Assembly (NCBI RefSeq): GCF_002902945.1
Contig: NZ_CP026103.1
Coordinates: forward strand, 496,001-560,000
DNA length: 64,000 bases
Direction of reading: 5' to 3'
Origin: Paraburkholderia caribensis
GTDB lineage: Bacteria > Pseudomonadota > Gammaproteobacteria > Burkholderiales > Burkholderiaceae
Under the pieces are notes generated by a model. That model was not told the origin of the DNA. It was given only the letters and a program-made list of their open reading frames with translations, and ran no database searches. Of this stretch, positions 8,417-18,400 are shown one piece after another; positions within the stretch are counted from its first letter, which is position 1; every line of letters begins with the position of its first letter. Both the position numbers and the translations under genes were made by a program.

Positions 8417-8453
8417 GTTGCGCTTCGCAACCACTATAGTTGCGAAGCGCAAC
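8417..8453. promoter_or_regulatory. Tandem palindromic operators for the MarR-GNAT regulator
   Basis: Two 15-bp palindromes of the same design, GTTGCG-N3-CGCAAC, lie at 8417-8431 (centre CTT) and 8439-8453 (centre AAG). Their centres are 22 bp apart, about two helical turns, and the whole 37-bp block is itself an inverted repeat. It starts 14 bp upstream of the chosen start codon of the MarR-GNAT gene, the usual position of a MarR autoregulatory operator. Confidence 0.75.
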
Positions 8454-8498
8454 TTTTGCAAGTCGTGATATTGATGTGCGCTAGCGGAGGCGGCCGGC

Positions 8499-9050
8499 TC
8501 ACTCCATCTTCCACTTGATCGAACAGCCGAGTGCCGGATACTGCGTGTCGGGTGCGGCACCCGTCTGGACGATCTGCTGCATCGCCTCGAACAGGTCGCG
8601 TCGCGCATCGGGAAGCGGGTCTTTGCGGGAAGCGTCCAGTCTGCCGCGATATCGCAGCCGCAGTCCGGCATCGAAGCCATAGAACTCCGGCGTGCAGACG
8701 GCATCGTAGGCGCGCGCGACCTGCTGCGTTTCGTCGAACAGATAGGGGAAGGGCAACTGCCAGTCGGCAGAAAGCGCCACCATGCGTTCGAACGAATCTT
8801 CTGGATAGGTCATGCTGTCGTTCGAGTTGATTCCGACGGTGCCGATTCCCAGTGTCGCGAGATCGCGTGCGTCGCGCACGATACGCGGCAACGCCGCTTG
8901 CACGTACGGACAATGGTTGCACATGAAGATCACGACGAGTCCCTTCGGCCCACGCACGTCGGCGAGTTCATAGGTGCGGCCGTCGGTAGCGGGCAGCAGG
9001 AACGCGGGCGCTGCAGTACCCAGTTCACCTGGAGGCGATTCGGTAGCCAT
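8499..9050 (-). CDS. Thioredoxin-like (AhpC/TSA, redoxin) family protein
   Basis: 183-residue thioredoxin-fold protein. The peroxidatic or thiol motif is MCNHCPYV (Cys-x-x-Cys) near residue 44, followed by GINSNDSMTYPEDSFERM and the cis-proline region VCTPEFYGFD. This is the usual shape of cytoplasmic redoxin-domain proteins with an MCNHCPYV motif; the substrate is unknown. No signal peptide is visible. It lies upstream of the MarR-GNAT gene on the same strand, separated by the two operators, so the two are probably not one transcript. Confidence 0.88.
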   Translation of the reverse strand: MATESPPGELGTAAPAFLLPATDGRTYELADVRGPKGLVVIFMCNHCPYVQAALPRIVRDARDLATLGIGTVGINSNDSMTYPEDSFERMVALSADWQLPFPYLFDETQQVARAYDAVCTPEFYGFDAGLRLRYRGRLDASRKDPLPDARRDLFEAMQQIVQTGAAPDTQYPALGCSIKWKME

Positions 9051-9115
9051 CCACTCACTCCTTGATTCGAAATGTCGAAGAGCCTTTTGCTTGCCGTAGT
9101 TATAACGCTAACGCG

Positions 9116-11860
9116 CTAACGTCCCAATGCGGCCGCCATCGTGTCTTCCTTCATTTGCGTTGCGACGGGCATTGCATCGGGCGCGACATGGGACAGCCTC
9201 ATCATGCGCGGTTGCAACAGCAGCGCAACGAGTCCCGTCCACCCCGTCTGATGCGAAGCGCCCACACCACGTCCGTTGTCGCCGTGAAAGTACTCATGGA
9301 AGAGAATCAGGTCCTGTGAACGCGGGTCCGCCTGCAGCATCGGATACGCGGCCATCACGGGCCGCACGCCTTGCTCGTTCTTCATGAACAGTGTCGTGAC
9401 ACGCCGCGCGAGATCGTCGGCGACTTCGCTGAGCGAAGAACTGTGCCCCGATCCTGTCGGATGCTCGATGCGGAACTCGTCGCCATAGTAGCGATGGAAT
9501 TCGTATAGCGATTCGATCAGCAGATAGTTGACGGGCATCCATACGGGGCCGCGCCAGTTCGAATTGCCGCCGAACACGCGCGAATCCGATTCGGCAGGTT
9601 GATATTCGATGCAGACATGCACGCCGTCGTGATCGAAAACATACGGTTCATGAAGATGCACACGCGAGAGCGCCCTCACGCCAAAGGGCGAGAGAAATTC
9701 GTTTTCGTCGAGCGCGCGCTTGAGCAGCGATTTCATTCTGTGTCCGCGCAATAGCGAGAGCAGGGATGTGTTGCCTTTGCCGGATTCTGTCCAGCGCGAG
9801 ACGAGTTTGGCCAGATTCGGCCGGTGATCGAGAAACCATGCGAGCCGCTCGCGCAATCCCGGCAAATGACCATGTATCTGCTCGTCGAGTACATGCACCG
9901 CGAAAAGCGGAATCAATCCGACGATCGACCGGATGCGCATCGGCACGCGCGTTCCATCGGGAAGATGCAGCACGTCATAGAAAAATTCATCGTGACCGTC
10001 CCACAGTCCTGTATTGCAACCTTCGCCGCAACTGACGGCTTCCGCGATATACAGAAAGTGCTCGAAGAACTTCACCGCGATTTCGACGTACGCCGGGTTC
10101 GTCATCGCGAGTTCGAGGCCGATCTGCATCAGATCGAGTGCATAGGAGGCCATCCACGCGGTGCCGTCTGCCTGATCGATGCGGCCGCCCGTGGGCAGCG
10201 GCGACGAGCGATCGAAGATGCCGATATTGTCGAGCCCGAGAAATCCGCCCTGAAAGATGTTGCGGTCGTCGGCGTCCTTGCGGTTGACCCACCACGAGAA
10301 GTTGAGCAGCAGCTTATGGAACATCACTTCGAGAAACTCGTGATCGCCGACACCCGTGATCTCGCGGTCGAGTTCGTAGACACGCCACGTTGCCCACGCA
10401 TGCACGGGCGGATTCGCGTCGCCGAATGCCCACTCGTAGGCGGGCAGTTGCCCGTTCGGATGCATGTAGCGCTCTTTCACGAGCAGTTGCAATTGCTTCT
10501 TCGCAAAGTCGGGGTCGACGATCGCGAACGCGACGGCATGAAACGCGAGGTCCCATGATGCATACCACGGGTACTCCCATTTGTCGGGCATCGACACGAT
10601 GTCGCCGTTGCACATGTGTCGCCAGTCCGCATTGCGGCCACGCCTGCGGCCTTTCGGCGGCACAGGCTGGCCGGGATCGCCGTCGTGCCAGCGCGTCACG
10701 TCGAACTGATAGTACTGCTTCGACCACAACATCCCGGCGAGCGCCTGACGTTGCACGAGACGCGCGTCGGCATCGGCGATGTCGTGCTGAAGCGCCGCAT
10801 AGAATTCGTCGGTCTCAGCCTGGCGGCGTGCAAAGAGCGCCGGCATGTCGAGCGGCGCGGACTCGGCAACGGATTCGGGACGCCAGCGCAGATACAGTAC
10901 CGACTGTTCGTGCGGGCCAAGCTGGAGAACCGTATGCGCGGCGGCGCGCGTGCCCTTGTCGCGGCGGATCGCGCGTTCGTTGCCATCGACGAGATAGTCG
11001 TTGAAACCGTCCTTGAACGGCCCTTCGCCATCGATGCCGAAAATGCGGCGCACGTTGGTGTCGTTTTCGCAGAAGATCCATTCGATGGGCTGCTGCGCGG
11101 TTGCCGTTACGATCATCGTGTCGAGTGCGGGATGGCGTGCGATGACCCGCGCGCCTTCTGCCGCATTCGGCTCCAGCGTGAGCGACGGCTTGCCGGGCTT
11201 GCCCGACCACGCCCAGCGGTTGCGCGCCCAGAACTGCGGCAGCACATGCAGCGTGCCGGGTAGGTCCGAGCGGTTTTCGACAGTCACGCGCATGACGATA
11301 TCGTCGTGTGTGTGCTTCGCATATTCGACCCAGACGTCGAAGTACCCGTCGTCGTCGAACACGCCCGTATCGAGCACTTCATATTCGGGTTGGCCGGCGC
11401 CGCGCCGCGCGTTTTCGTCGATCAGGTCCTGGTACGGATACGCGTCGTGAGGATACTTGTAGAGCATCTTCATGTACGAGTGCGTCGGTGTGCCGTCCAG
11501 ATAGAAGTAGAGCTCCTTCACGTCCTCGCCGTGATTGCCCTGCGCGTTCGTCAGGCCGAACAGTCGTTCCTTGATGATGGGGTCGCGTTCGTTCCAGAGT
11601 GCGAGCGACACGCACCAGTCGAGCGGATCGTTGCCGAAGCCGGCGATACCGTCCTCGCCCCAGCGATACATCCGGCTGCGCGCATGGTCGTGCGGAAAGT
11701 AGTCCCATGCGGTGCCGTATTCGCTGTAGTCCTCGCGCACGGTGCCCCATTGACGGTCGCTCAGATAGGGACCCCAGCGGCGCCAACGCGCGAGGTCCGG
11801 TCCATGAAGACGCGAACCTTCCTTCGACTGGAGCAGATTGATTGCGCTTGCAGGCTGCAT
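9116..11860 (-). CDS. GH63-like glucosidase (MGH1-type glycoside hydrolase domain)
   Basis: Large cytoplasmic (alpha/alpha)6 glycoside hydrolase, about 914 residues, of the bacterial group annotated as glucosidase near GH63 (mannosyl-oligosaccharide glucosidase/mannosylglycerate hydrolase). Recognisable stretches are DYSEYGTAWDYFPHDHARSR near the N-terminus, PYEWAFGDANPPVHAWA-like text near the middle, and GNSNWRGPVWMPVNYLL near residue 790. The ATG at 11860 has GGGAGG six bases upstream; an ATG 33 bp earlier lacks this. The true substrate (trehalose-, glycogen- or glycerate-linked) cannot be told from sequence. It is divergent from psuG across 230 bp. Confidence 0.85.
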   Translation of the reverse strand: MQPASAINLLQSKEGSRLHGPDLARWRRWGPYLSDRQWGTVREDYSEYGTAWDYFPHDHARSRMYRWGEDGIAGFGNDPLDWCVSLALWNERDPIIKERLFGLTNAQGNHGEDVKELYFYLDGTPTHSYMKMLYKYPHDAYPYQDLIDENARRGAGQPEYEVLDTGVFDDDGYFDVWVEYAKHTHDDIVMRVTVENRSDLPGTLHVLPQFWARNRWAWSGKPGKPSLTLEPNAAEGARVIARHPALDTMIVTATAQQPIEWIFCENDTNVRRIFGIDGEGPFKDGFNDYLVDGNERAIRRDKGTRAAAHTVLQLGPHEQSVLYLRWRPESVAESAPLDMPALFARRQAETDEFYAALQHDIADADARLVQRQALAGMLWSKQYYQFDVTRWHDGDPGQPVPPKGRRRGRNADWRHMCNGDIVSMPDKWEYPWYASWDLAFHAVAFAIVDPDFAKKQLQLLVKERYMHPNGQLPAYEWAFGDANPPVHAWATWRVYELDREITGVGDHEFLEVMFHKLLLNFSWWVNRKDADDRNIFQGGFLGLDNIGIFDRSSPLPTGGRIDQADGTAWMASYALDLMQIGLELAMTNPAYVEIAVKFFEHFLYIAEAVSCGEGCNTGLWDGHDEFFYDVLHLPDGTRVPMRIRSIVGLIPLFAVHVLDEQIHGHLPGLRERLAWFLDHRPNLAKLVSRWTESGKGNTSLLSLLRGHRMKSLLKRALDENEFLSPFGVRALSRVHLHEPYVFDHDGVHVCIEYQPAESDSRVFGGNSNWRGPVWMPVNYLLIESLYEFHRYYGDEFRIEHPTGSGHSSSLSEVADDLARRVTTLFMKNEQGVRPVMAAYPMLQADPRSQDLILFHEYFHGDNGRGVGASHQTGWTGLVALLLQPRMMRLSHVAPDAMPVATQMKEDTMAAALGR

Positions 11861-12090
11861 GGCACCTCCCGGCCGACATCGATCGTCCGACACGTTCCGG
11901 ATATGAACGTCTGTGCTTTTCCGTCCTGAGCGCGGCGTGCGCGAACGGAATCATGATGATATGCGCCAACGCGCTGCATGGCGATCGAAGGGCGTAGCTA
12001 TCCGTTGAGGGCCGTCGCGGTACAGCGTTGTCATTTCGCGCGAGCATTCTGCTGCATACTTGAGCGCATCACATTGCGGAACCTGTCGAT

Positions 12091-13032
12091 ATGGATGCGA
12101 AGCTCGCACGCTCGTGGTTGACGTTCAGCGCCCCCGTGGCGGCCGCGCAGGCGGCTGGCCGCCCGATCGTGGCGCTCGAGTCGACGATCATCGCTCATGG
12201 CATGCCGTACCCGCAGAACGTGCGCACGGCGCGTGAAGTCGAGGCGGCGGTCCGCGATTCCGGCGCGCAGCCCGCGACCATCGCGCTGATCGGCGGGCGC
12301 ATCCGCATTGGACTGTCGGACGACGAACTCGAACTGATTGCGCGCTCCGACAACGTGCACAAGGTCAGCCGCCGCGATCTGCCGGCCGTGCTGGCAAGCG
12401 GTGGACTCGGCGCGACGACGGTGGCGGGCACGATGATATGTGCGGCGCTGGCGGGGATCGAAGTGTTCGTCACGGGTGGCATTGGCGGCGTGCATCGCGG
12501 CGCACCGGAAACCTTCGACATATCAGCGGACTTGCAGGAACTGGCGAAGACGTCGGTTGCCGTCGTGTGCGCGGGCGCGAAATCGATTCTCGACATTGGG
12601 CTGACACTGGAATATCTGGAAACGCATGGCGTGCCCGTGCTCAGTTGCGAACAGGACAATTTCGCTGCGTTCTATACACGCGACAGCGGCTTTCGCGCGG
12701 ATTTCAGACTCGACGATGCGGCAGCCCAGGCACGCTTCATTCGCACGAAGTGGGACCTGGGTCTCGCGGGCGGCGTGGTGTTGAGCACGCCCGTGCCCGA
12801 GGCGGCTGCGATGCCCTCCGACGAGATCGACACGTTGACCCGGCAGGCGCTGGAAGAAGCGGCTGCGCAAGGGATCACAGGAAAGGCCGTGACGCCGTTT
12901 CTGCTGGCGCGCATCAAGGCGCTGACGGGCGGGCGCAGCCTTGCAACCAATATCGCGCTGGTGAAGCACAATGCCGAGGTCGGCGCGCGGCTGGCACTCG
13001 CGTTGGCCAATCAAGGACGCACAGCGGCATGA
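12091..13032 (+). CDS. psuG: Pseudouridine-5'-phosphate glycosidase
   Basis: Cleaves pseudouridine 5'-phosphate to uracil and ribose 5-phosphate in pseudouridine salvage. 313 residues, the normal length. Family marks include VALESTIIAHGMPYPQN near residue 30, TGGIGGVHRGAPETFDISADL near residue 130, CAGAKSILDIGLTLEYLETHGVPV near residue 155, and SLATNIALVKHNAEVGA at the C-terminus. The usual partner, the PfkB-type kinase PsuK, is not adjacent on either side. Its 3' end is convergent with the next minus-strand gene, 8 bp apart. Confidence 0.95.
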   Translation: MDAKLARSWLTFSAPVAAAQAAGRPIVALESTIIAHGMPYPQNVRTAREVEAAVRDSGAQPATIALIGGRIRIGLSDDELELIARSDNVHKVSRRDLPAVLASGGLGATTVAGTMICAALAGIEVFVTGGIGGVHRGAPETFDISADLQELAKTSVAVVCAGAKSILDIGLTLEYLETHGVPVLSCEQDNFAAFYTRDSGFRADFRLDDAAAQARFIRTKWDLGLAGGVVLSTPVPEAAAMPSDEIDTLTRQALEEAAAQGITGKAVTPFLLARIKALTGGRSLATNIALVKHNAEVGARLALALANQGRTAA

Positions 13033-13040
13033 ACATGCCG

Positions 13041-13637
13041 TTACGTCTCGGATACCTGGATCTGGTAAAGGCCCCACGGCGACAATACGAAGCGATCCTT
13101 GAGCGGCTTTGCGGCGAGTTCCGGAATCTTGTCGGCATCGTAGATCGCCCATAGCGGACCGAGGCCGCCCAGGGGCATTGGCTTCCCGTCCATATGCGTC
13201 GCGACGATGAAGCGCCATGCGCGGATGTTGTCGAGCGTGGTCAGCACCGCGTAGCCGTCGACGGCGCGCAACGAAATCCTGGTGTCGCCAGCGCTGGGCG
13301 CGCCGGCCTGCTCGAGTACATTGGCGAGCAATGGGCCGGTTAGCGTGTGCTGCTTCGCGTCGTATTCGATGGTTGGCTTGATGGTGACGGTGGGCAGGCT
13401 GGTGATAGACGGATAGTCGAATGTATAGGCCGATGTGAATTTGACGAGATGCCTGGCCATCAGTGGATCGAATGCCGGGTCGAGCGCGCCGCGATTCGTG
13501 CGCTTGATCGCACCGGACACGGTGAGTATTGCGGGAGCCGCAGCGCATGCGGCCGTTTTCGCATTCGTAGCGCCAAGTGCTGGCGTGATGCTGACGCCGA
13601 TGGCAGCGGCGCTGGTCAGGAACTGACGTTTATTCAT
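13041..13637 (-). CDS. Exported SUOX-fold (molybdopterin-oxidoreductase-like) protein
   Basis: 198 residues. The N-terminus MNKRQFLTSAAAIGVSITPALGATNA reads as an export signal, probably Sec-type because the twin arginine is absent. The mature part (ILTVSGAIKRTN, TLTGPLLANVLEQAG, RAVDGYAVLTTLDNI) matches the small stand-alone sulfite-oxidase-fold domain family, in which molybdopterin binding is often only predicted. The start was placed at the signal peptide; a 260-residue reading extends upstream without family features. No operon partner is evident; it is divergent from the cupin gene. Confidence 0.75.
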   Translation of the reverse strand: MNKRQFLTSAAAIGVSITPALGATNAKTAACAAAPAILTVSGAIKRTNRGALDPAFDPLMARHLVKFTSAYTFDYPSITSLPTVTIKPTIEYDAKQHTLTGPLLANVLEQAGAPSAGDTRISLRAVDGYAVLTTLDNIRAWRFIVATHMDGKPMPLGGLGPLWAIYDADKIPELAAKPLKDRFVLSPWGLYQIQVSET

Positions 13638-13823
13638 GTTCAATGGCTCCGCGGAGGTCGTCGTTTGATTTTCGAATCTTATACATCGGCAACAGGTATC
13701 TGGCGTTGCCGGCAGCATGTTCAGTGAGCGCTTCATGAAGTGCGGGCTGGGTGCTTTTTCTCGTGATGCTCGGGCGTAGAATCGCTCGGTATTCAGCGTC
13801 CCATTGAATGGGGGAAGTCGCAT

Positions 13824-14234
13824 ATGGAAGACGATTCACAAAGCGAAGTCGCGCAACTCGTCGTCGTGCGTCCCGACAGGGAAATTGCCACGATGCAGCG
13901 CTTGCCGTACTTCGTCGGTATTTCGTCGACAACGGCGGGCGCGCAGGGCCTGTCGATGCATCTTGTCGTCGTTCCGCCCGGGGGACATGCCGAGCCGCAC
14001 ATTCACTGCGGTTATGAAACGGGGATTTATGTGCTGGAAGGGCGCGTGGAGACGCGGTATGGGCCTGGCCTGCGTCAGGCGATTATCGCGGAAGCAGGGG
14101 ACTTTCTGTTTATTCCGCCGGGGGTGCCGCATCAGCCTTTTAATCTCAGCATGACGATGCCGGCGCGCGCCGTCGTGGCGCGGAATCGGGCTGATGAGAT
14201 GGAGCAGGTTTTGCCGTATGAGGTTGGGGGGTGA
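13824..14234 (+). CDS. Cupin-domain protein
   Basis: 136 residues, one small cupin barrel. Metal-ligand motif 1 is PPGGHAEPHIHCGYETGIYVLEGRVE near residues 51-76 and motif 2 lies in AGDFLFIPPGVPHQPFN near residues 92-108, with the expected histidines. Function is not assignable; such proteins often act as metal-dependent isomerases or as ligand sensors. GGGGAAG precedes the ATG. The stop codon is directly followed by a hexamer tract and a repeat element. Confidence 0.85.
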   Translation: MEDDSQSEVAQLVVVRPDREIATMQRLPYFVGISSTTAGAQGLSMHLVVVPPGGHAEPHIHCGYETGIYVLEGRVETRYGPGLRQAIIAEAGDFLFIPPGVPHQPFNLSMTMPARAVVARNRADEMEQVLPYEVGG

Positions 14235-14236
14235 TG

Positions 14237-14296
14237 TTTGCTTTTGCTTTTGCTTTTGCTTTTGCTTTTGCCTTTGCCTTGCTTTTGCTTTTACTT
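14237..14296. repeat. Hexamer tract (GCTTTT-type) after the cupin gene
   Basis: About eight near-perfect copies of the hexamer TTTTGC, three bases after the cupin stop codon, degrading to the right and leading into the repeat half-element. Read as protein it gives a run of leucines, an artefact. Similar tracts occur at 22109-22140 (opposite orientation) and 39001-39028. Confidence 0.9.
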
Positions 14297-14300
14297 TTTC

Positions 14301-14654
14301 GCTGGCATCCGCGTTGCGTTAGCGTGCTTCAGGCGTCGCCCCTGTGCGGGGCGGCACCTACTTTTCTTTGCCGCCGCAAAGAAAAGTAGGCAAAAGAAAG
14401 CGGCTCACACCGCCAGCGCTAATTCTTGCCTGAGGGCCCCCAAAGGTTCTTACACTTCACACGGCAATTACGTCATTCGTGTTCGTTGCAAGCGCTCTGA
14501 AAGAGCGCCTCACCCGCTTCACGCACCTGCGTCACCGCACGCCGCGCCAGACAGTCCACGGCCGCCCAGGTGGCAAACTGTGTGTAGGCCGTAGTGCCTC
14601 ACACGCCTCACTCCGGACCGTTAGCACACGCGTTCCACCCTGTAAGAGCGCTGC
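14301..14654. repeat. Half copy (R1) of the palindromic repeat element
   Basis: Starts with the same 117-bp terminal repeat (14301-14417) found at both ends of the complete elements at 39.0 and 58.3 kb, including the hairpin TACTTTTCTTTGC-CGCC-GCAAAGAAAAGTA. It continues through the internal 25-bp motif (14561-14585) and then stops: the second half is missing and an AraC gene remnant follows. The order matches the right arm of the complete copies read in reverse. The end is approximate to within about 10 bp. Short reading frames here are not genes. Confidence 0.88.
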
Positions 14655-14887
14655 CCTATCTGACGCGCTGGCGCTTGACGCTGGCGTGTAGTGCATTGAA
14701 GGCCGGGGACGAACGGCTGGCCGCGATTGCGCGGCAAATAGGCTATGACTCTGCAACGGCGTTCAGCCTCGCCTTCAGGCGGATGTCCGGGGTGAGTCCC
14801 GGGCGCTATCGGATCAAATCGCGCGTGGCGCGCGACTCCGACGCCGTGAACCGTCGCCGAACCCTAGTAAGTCATCGGCCGGCCTAA
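14655..14887 (+). pseudogene. Remnant of an AraC-family regulator (C-terminal part)
   Basis: Only the tail of the AraC DNA-binding domain remains: LPYLTRWRLTLACSALK, then RLAAIARQIGYDSATAFSLAFRRMSGVSPGRYR, which is the second helix-turn-helix of AraC regulators. The N-terminal sensor domain and first helix are absent; the reading frame instead runs back into the repeat half-element R1. The junction lies near 14650-14665. I infer that the gene was truncated by an insertion, or by a deletion that also removed half of R1. Confidence 0.7.
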
Positions 14888-15453
14888 ATCCCGGCGGCCG
14901 CGTCTTGGTCGTGAGCGCCGCCGCTCCGCTTTCAACGGGTGCGAAGCGGCAGCTGGGGGCGTCGTAGTAACGATCATGTGAACATTGACACCCGACCTAA
15001 CGGCTGTTGCACCTTGAAAGCCGCCTTGGAACCGGCGCCGGATCCGTTGCCCGCAACGGGTCGGGTTGACCCGTTCGCTGTTGGTCCGGGTTCTGCGAAG
15101 GCGACGAATGCGTACAGTCGGCCAATAAGAGCCATTCGACGCGTTGAAATGAATTGCTGGCAATGCTCGTTTGGTCTCGACCAAAGGAAGTCCCATGATG
15201 ATCGACGGAACGGTCTTTCAGCCATGAACAGAAGTGTTTTGTGCTGGCTCGCTATCTTCGCGCGAAAGCACCCGGTAAACGTTGCCGAGTACATAAACCA
15301 TAAGTAAAATCTTCGCGCCATTTAAAATGCCCGCCGCATATTTAACTTTTCTCGATTCCCATTTAAAGATTTTTTAAAATCCGGTAAACGGTTTGCTCGT
15401 TATATTCTTGTAGAATCGCGCGGGTTGATTAATAACGGACAAAAAGAGGCGTT
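14888..15453. other. Gene-free stretch before vgrG
   Basis: 566 bp without a credible gene. It holds a 42-bp repeat at 15083-15124 that recurs after the island, and an AT-rich promoter-like stretch at about 15310-15430 just before vgrG. AAAAGAGGCG upstream of the vgrG ATG can serve as ribosome-binding site. No sigma-54 or other defined promoter could be assigned with confidence. Confidence 0.6.
15083..15124 (+). repeat. 42-bp flanking direct repeat, left copy
   Basis: Starts GGTCCGGG, contains GCGAAGGCGACGAATGCGTA and ends AGTCGGCCA. It matches the copy at 21559-21600 in the same orientation at 37 of 42 positions. The pair brackets the vgrG island (15454-21427). Adjacent sequence differs, so these are remnants of a dispersed sequence rather than a simple target-site duplication. 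Confidence 0.75.
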
Positions 15454-18400
15454 ATGGGGGCGCAGGACGTTATCGCGGCCATTACAGGTCGTCTTGCACA
15501 GGGCGACCGGCTGTTGAAACTGGATACGCCGATCGGCAGCGATGTACTCGTGCCGCAACGCGTAGTTGGCAAATCGCGCATCGGGCGGCAATTCGAGTTC
15601 GCGGTCGACGCGATATCGACTTTTTCCAGCATCGAACTGAAAAAGCTGATTGCTCAACCGGTCACGCTGTGGATACAGCAATCCGATCAGACTTATGCGC
15701 CGCATAACGGCTATGTGCATACGGCACGCCGTCTTGGCTCCGATGGCGCGTTGACGACCTATCAGATCAGCTTTGCATCGTGGATGCATTTCCTGAAGTT
15801 CCGTCGCGATCAACGCATCTGGCAGGACGTAAGCGCGGATCAGATTATCAGCGACGTGTTTAATGCGCATCCGCAAGCGCAAGGATGGTTTCGTTTCGCG
15901 CTGTCAAAACCGCTGCCGGCACGTTCGTATTGCCGTCAGAATGAGTTCGACTGGAATTTCGTGCACAGGCTGCTCGAGACGGAAGGCTTGTACGGCTTCT
16001 GGCAGCAGGCCGACGACGGAAAGTCGCATACGCTCGTGATCACGGACAGTCTGTCGACCCTCGACGCCATGTCACCGCAGGCCGTCAGCTTCTATCGCGC
16101 AGGCACGAAAAGTGAAACAGACGCGCTCACGCAATGGTCCAGTACGCGCACGCTGCAAAGCACGTTGCTCACCACGCGCACGTTCGACTACAAGAGCCCG
16201 TCGAGTCCATATAACGCAAAGGGCACGAGTACGCCCACTCTGCCCACACACGGCGCGTTGCCTGCCCAAGCCGAGGTTTACGAGTACACGGGAGCCTATA
16301 CCTATGGACAGCAGGATCGCGGTGATACGCTCTCGCGAATTCGCATGGAAGAATGGGAATCGCGCGCGAAGCGCTTTCACGGCGTGGGCGGCGTGCGTCA
16401 TATCGGTGCGGGTAAGCGCTTCACGCTAAGTGGCCATCCGGATCATGATCGCGATGCGGCTGACCAGTTGGAGTTCGCGGTAATCGAAAGCGTCTGGACG
16501 ATCGAGAACAACTTGCCCGTTGCCGGCGACGCACCCGTGTTTCCGCATAGTCTGCAGCGTACCGTGTCGGCCGTGCGTGCGAGCCACGAGAGCGAGCGGA
16601 GCTTCGAGCTGGCGTCGGCCGATGGCTCGAACGGGTTCTATCGCGTTGATATCGAAGCGCAGCGCACGAGCGTCCCCTATCGCAGCCCATTCGAACATCT
16701 CAAGCCGGATGTGCAGATGGAGTCGGCGATCGTCGTCGGCCCGCAGAACGAAGAGATCTATACCGATGATCTGAACCGCATCCGGGTGCGTTTCATCTGG
16801 GACCGGCTCAACAGCGGCGACGAACGCGCGTCGTGCTGGGTGCGAGTCGCGCAATCCGACGCAGGCAGCGGATACGGCGGCGTGCATCTGCCGCGCGTCG
16901 GCGAAGAAGTTCTGATCGATTACATCGACGGAGATTGCGACAGGCCGATCGTGGTCGGCCGCGTCTATAACAGTGCAAACGCGCCACATTGGCATTCGAA
17001 TGGGTTGCTATCGGGCTATCGGTCGAAGGAGTTCGCCGGCAGCGGCTACAACCAGATGGTAATGGACGACGCGACCGGACAGAACCGCGTACAACTCTAT
17101 AGCAGCAGCGCAAACAGCTATCTGCATCTGGGTTATCTGATTGCACACAACGGCAACGCGCGCGGTGCGTATCTGGGAAGCGGGTTCGATCTTGGTACAG
17201 ACAGCTACGGCGCGGTGCGGGCGGCGAAAGGCCTGTATGTGACGACGTACGCCAAGCAAGCCGACAGCCAGCAGATGGAAGTCAACGAGCCGCGCCAGCA
17301 ACTCGCAAATGCGCAAGGGGTGATCGATGCGATGTCGTCCGCAAGTCAGACGCATCAGGCGGAAAACCTCAAGGACGGCTACGACGCGCTGAAGTCGTTC
17401 ACGGATGCCACACAGAAACGGGTGACGGGTGCGTCGTCGAACGGAGCGACGGCGGGTGGTGGAACCGGAAGCGCGAACGCCTTCGCGGAGTCGGCCATGC
17501 TGTTTGCAAGTCCGGCGGGGATCGGACTGTCGACCCAACAGTCGGTGCATGTGTCGGCGGATCGGCAGATCAATCTCGTCAGCGGGCAAAGCACGCATAT
17601 CGCGACGGGCGGGTCGCTGGTGGCGAGCATTGCGCAGAAGATTAGCCTGTTCGCGCAGAACGCGGGCGTGAAACTCTTTGCCGGCAAGGGCAAAGTGCAA
17701 GTGCAGGCCCATTCGGACAACGTCGAACTGACTGCGCAAAAAAGCGTGAAGCTGTTGTCGGCGACGCAGAACATCGAGGCCGCCGCGCAGCAGGAGATTC
17801 TGCTCACATCGGGCGGCGCCTATATCCGCATCAAGGACGGCAACATCCAGATTCACGCGCCCGGTACGATCGATATCAAGGGTAGCACGCATCAGTTCAG
17901 CGGCCCCACGCAGCAGTCGTATCCGTTGCAGTCCATGCCATTACCGGCCGACATGCAGCGCTACAGCAACAAGGTCGACATGTCGGGGCTTGACGCGATC
18001 GCCCAGCAGGACGGCGTGAGCCATGCTTGGGGCAATACGCCGTACTACGTCACCAATGCTGCCGGCACGGTGCTCACGAGCGGCGTGACCGACAGCGTTG
18101 GACAAGGGTCGCGCTTCTTCACGCGTGAATCCGAGGATGTGCATGTCTGGATGGAAAAGGACGAATGGCTGAGCAGCGAGGAAATCGAGGCTGAGTCCGG
18201 CGCGCCCGATACAGCTCCTGCTCCCGCTGCGCCGGATTGCTCGTATCTCGACGGGTTCAAAGGGCGCATCGACGCGCCGCAAGATTTCTATACGAAGAAG
18301 AACGCCGTCACGCTCGATTCGGGCAAGGAAACGAAGTTCAAGTTTCCGGGCGGCGGTCAACAGGATGCGACTCAATATCACGCGATGGTCAACGACCATC

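Noticed and set aside
14237..14296. CRISPR-like array
   Set aside because: Six-base units without spacers; a simple-sequence tract.
14238..14594. Leucine-run protein and similar frames at 38904-39528, 39481-39773 and 58186-58582
   Set aside because: Translations of the hexamer tract and of the repeat elements (for example RRPCAGRHLLFFAAAKKSRQKK). They recur only because the DNA repeats; not genes.
14655..14887. A working short AraC regulator
   Set aside because: Only the second helix-turn-helix is present and the frame starts inside repeat R1; compare the intact short AraC at 38579-38923, which has both.
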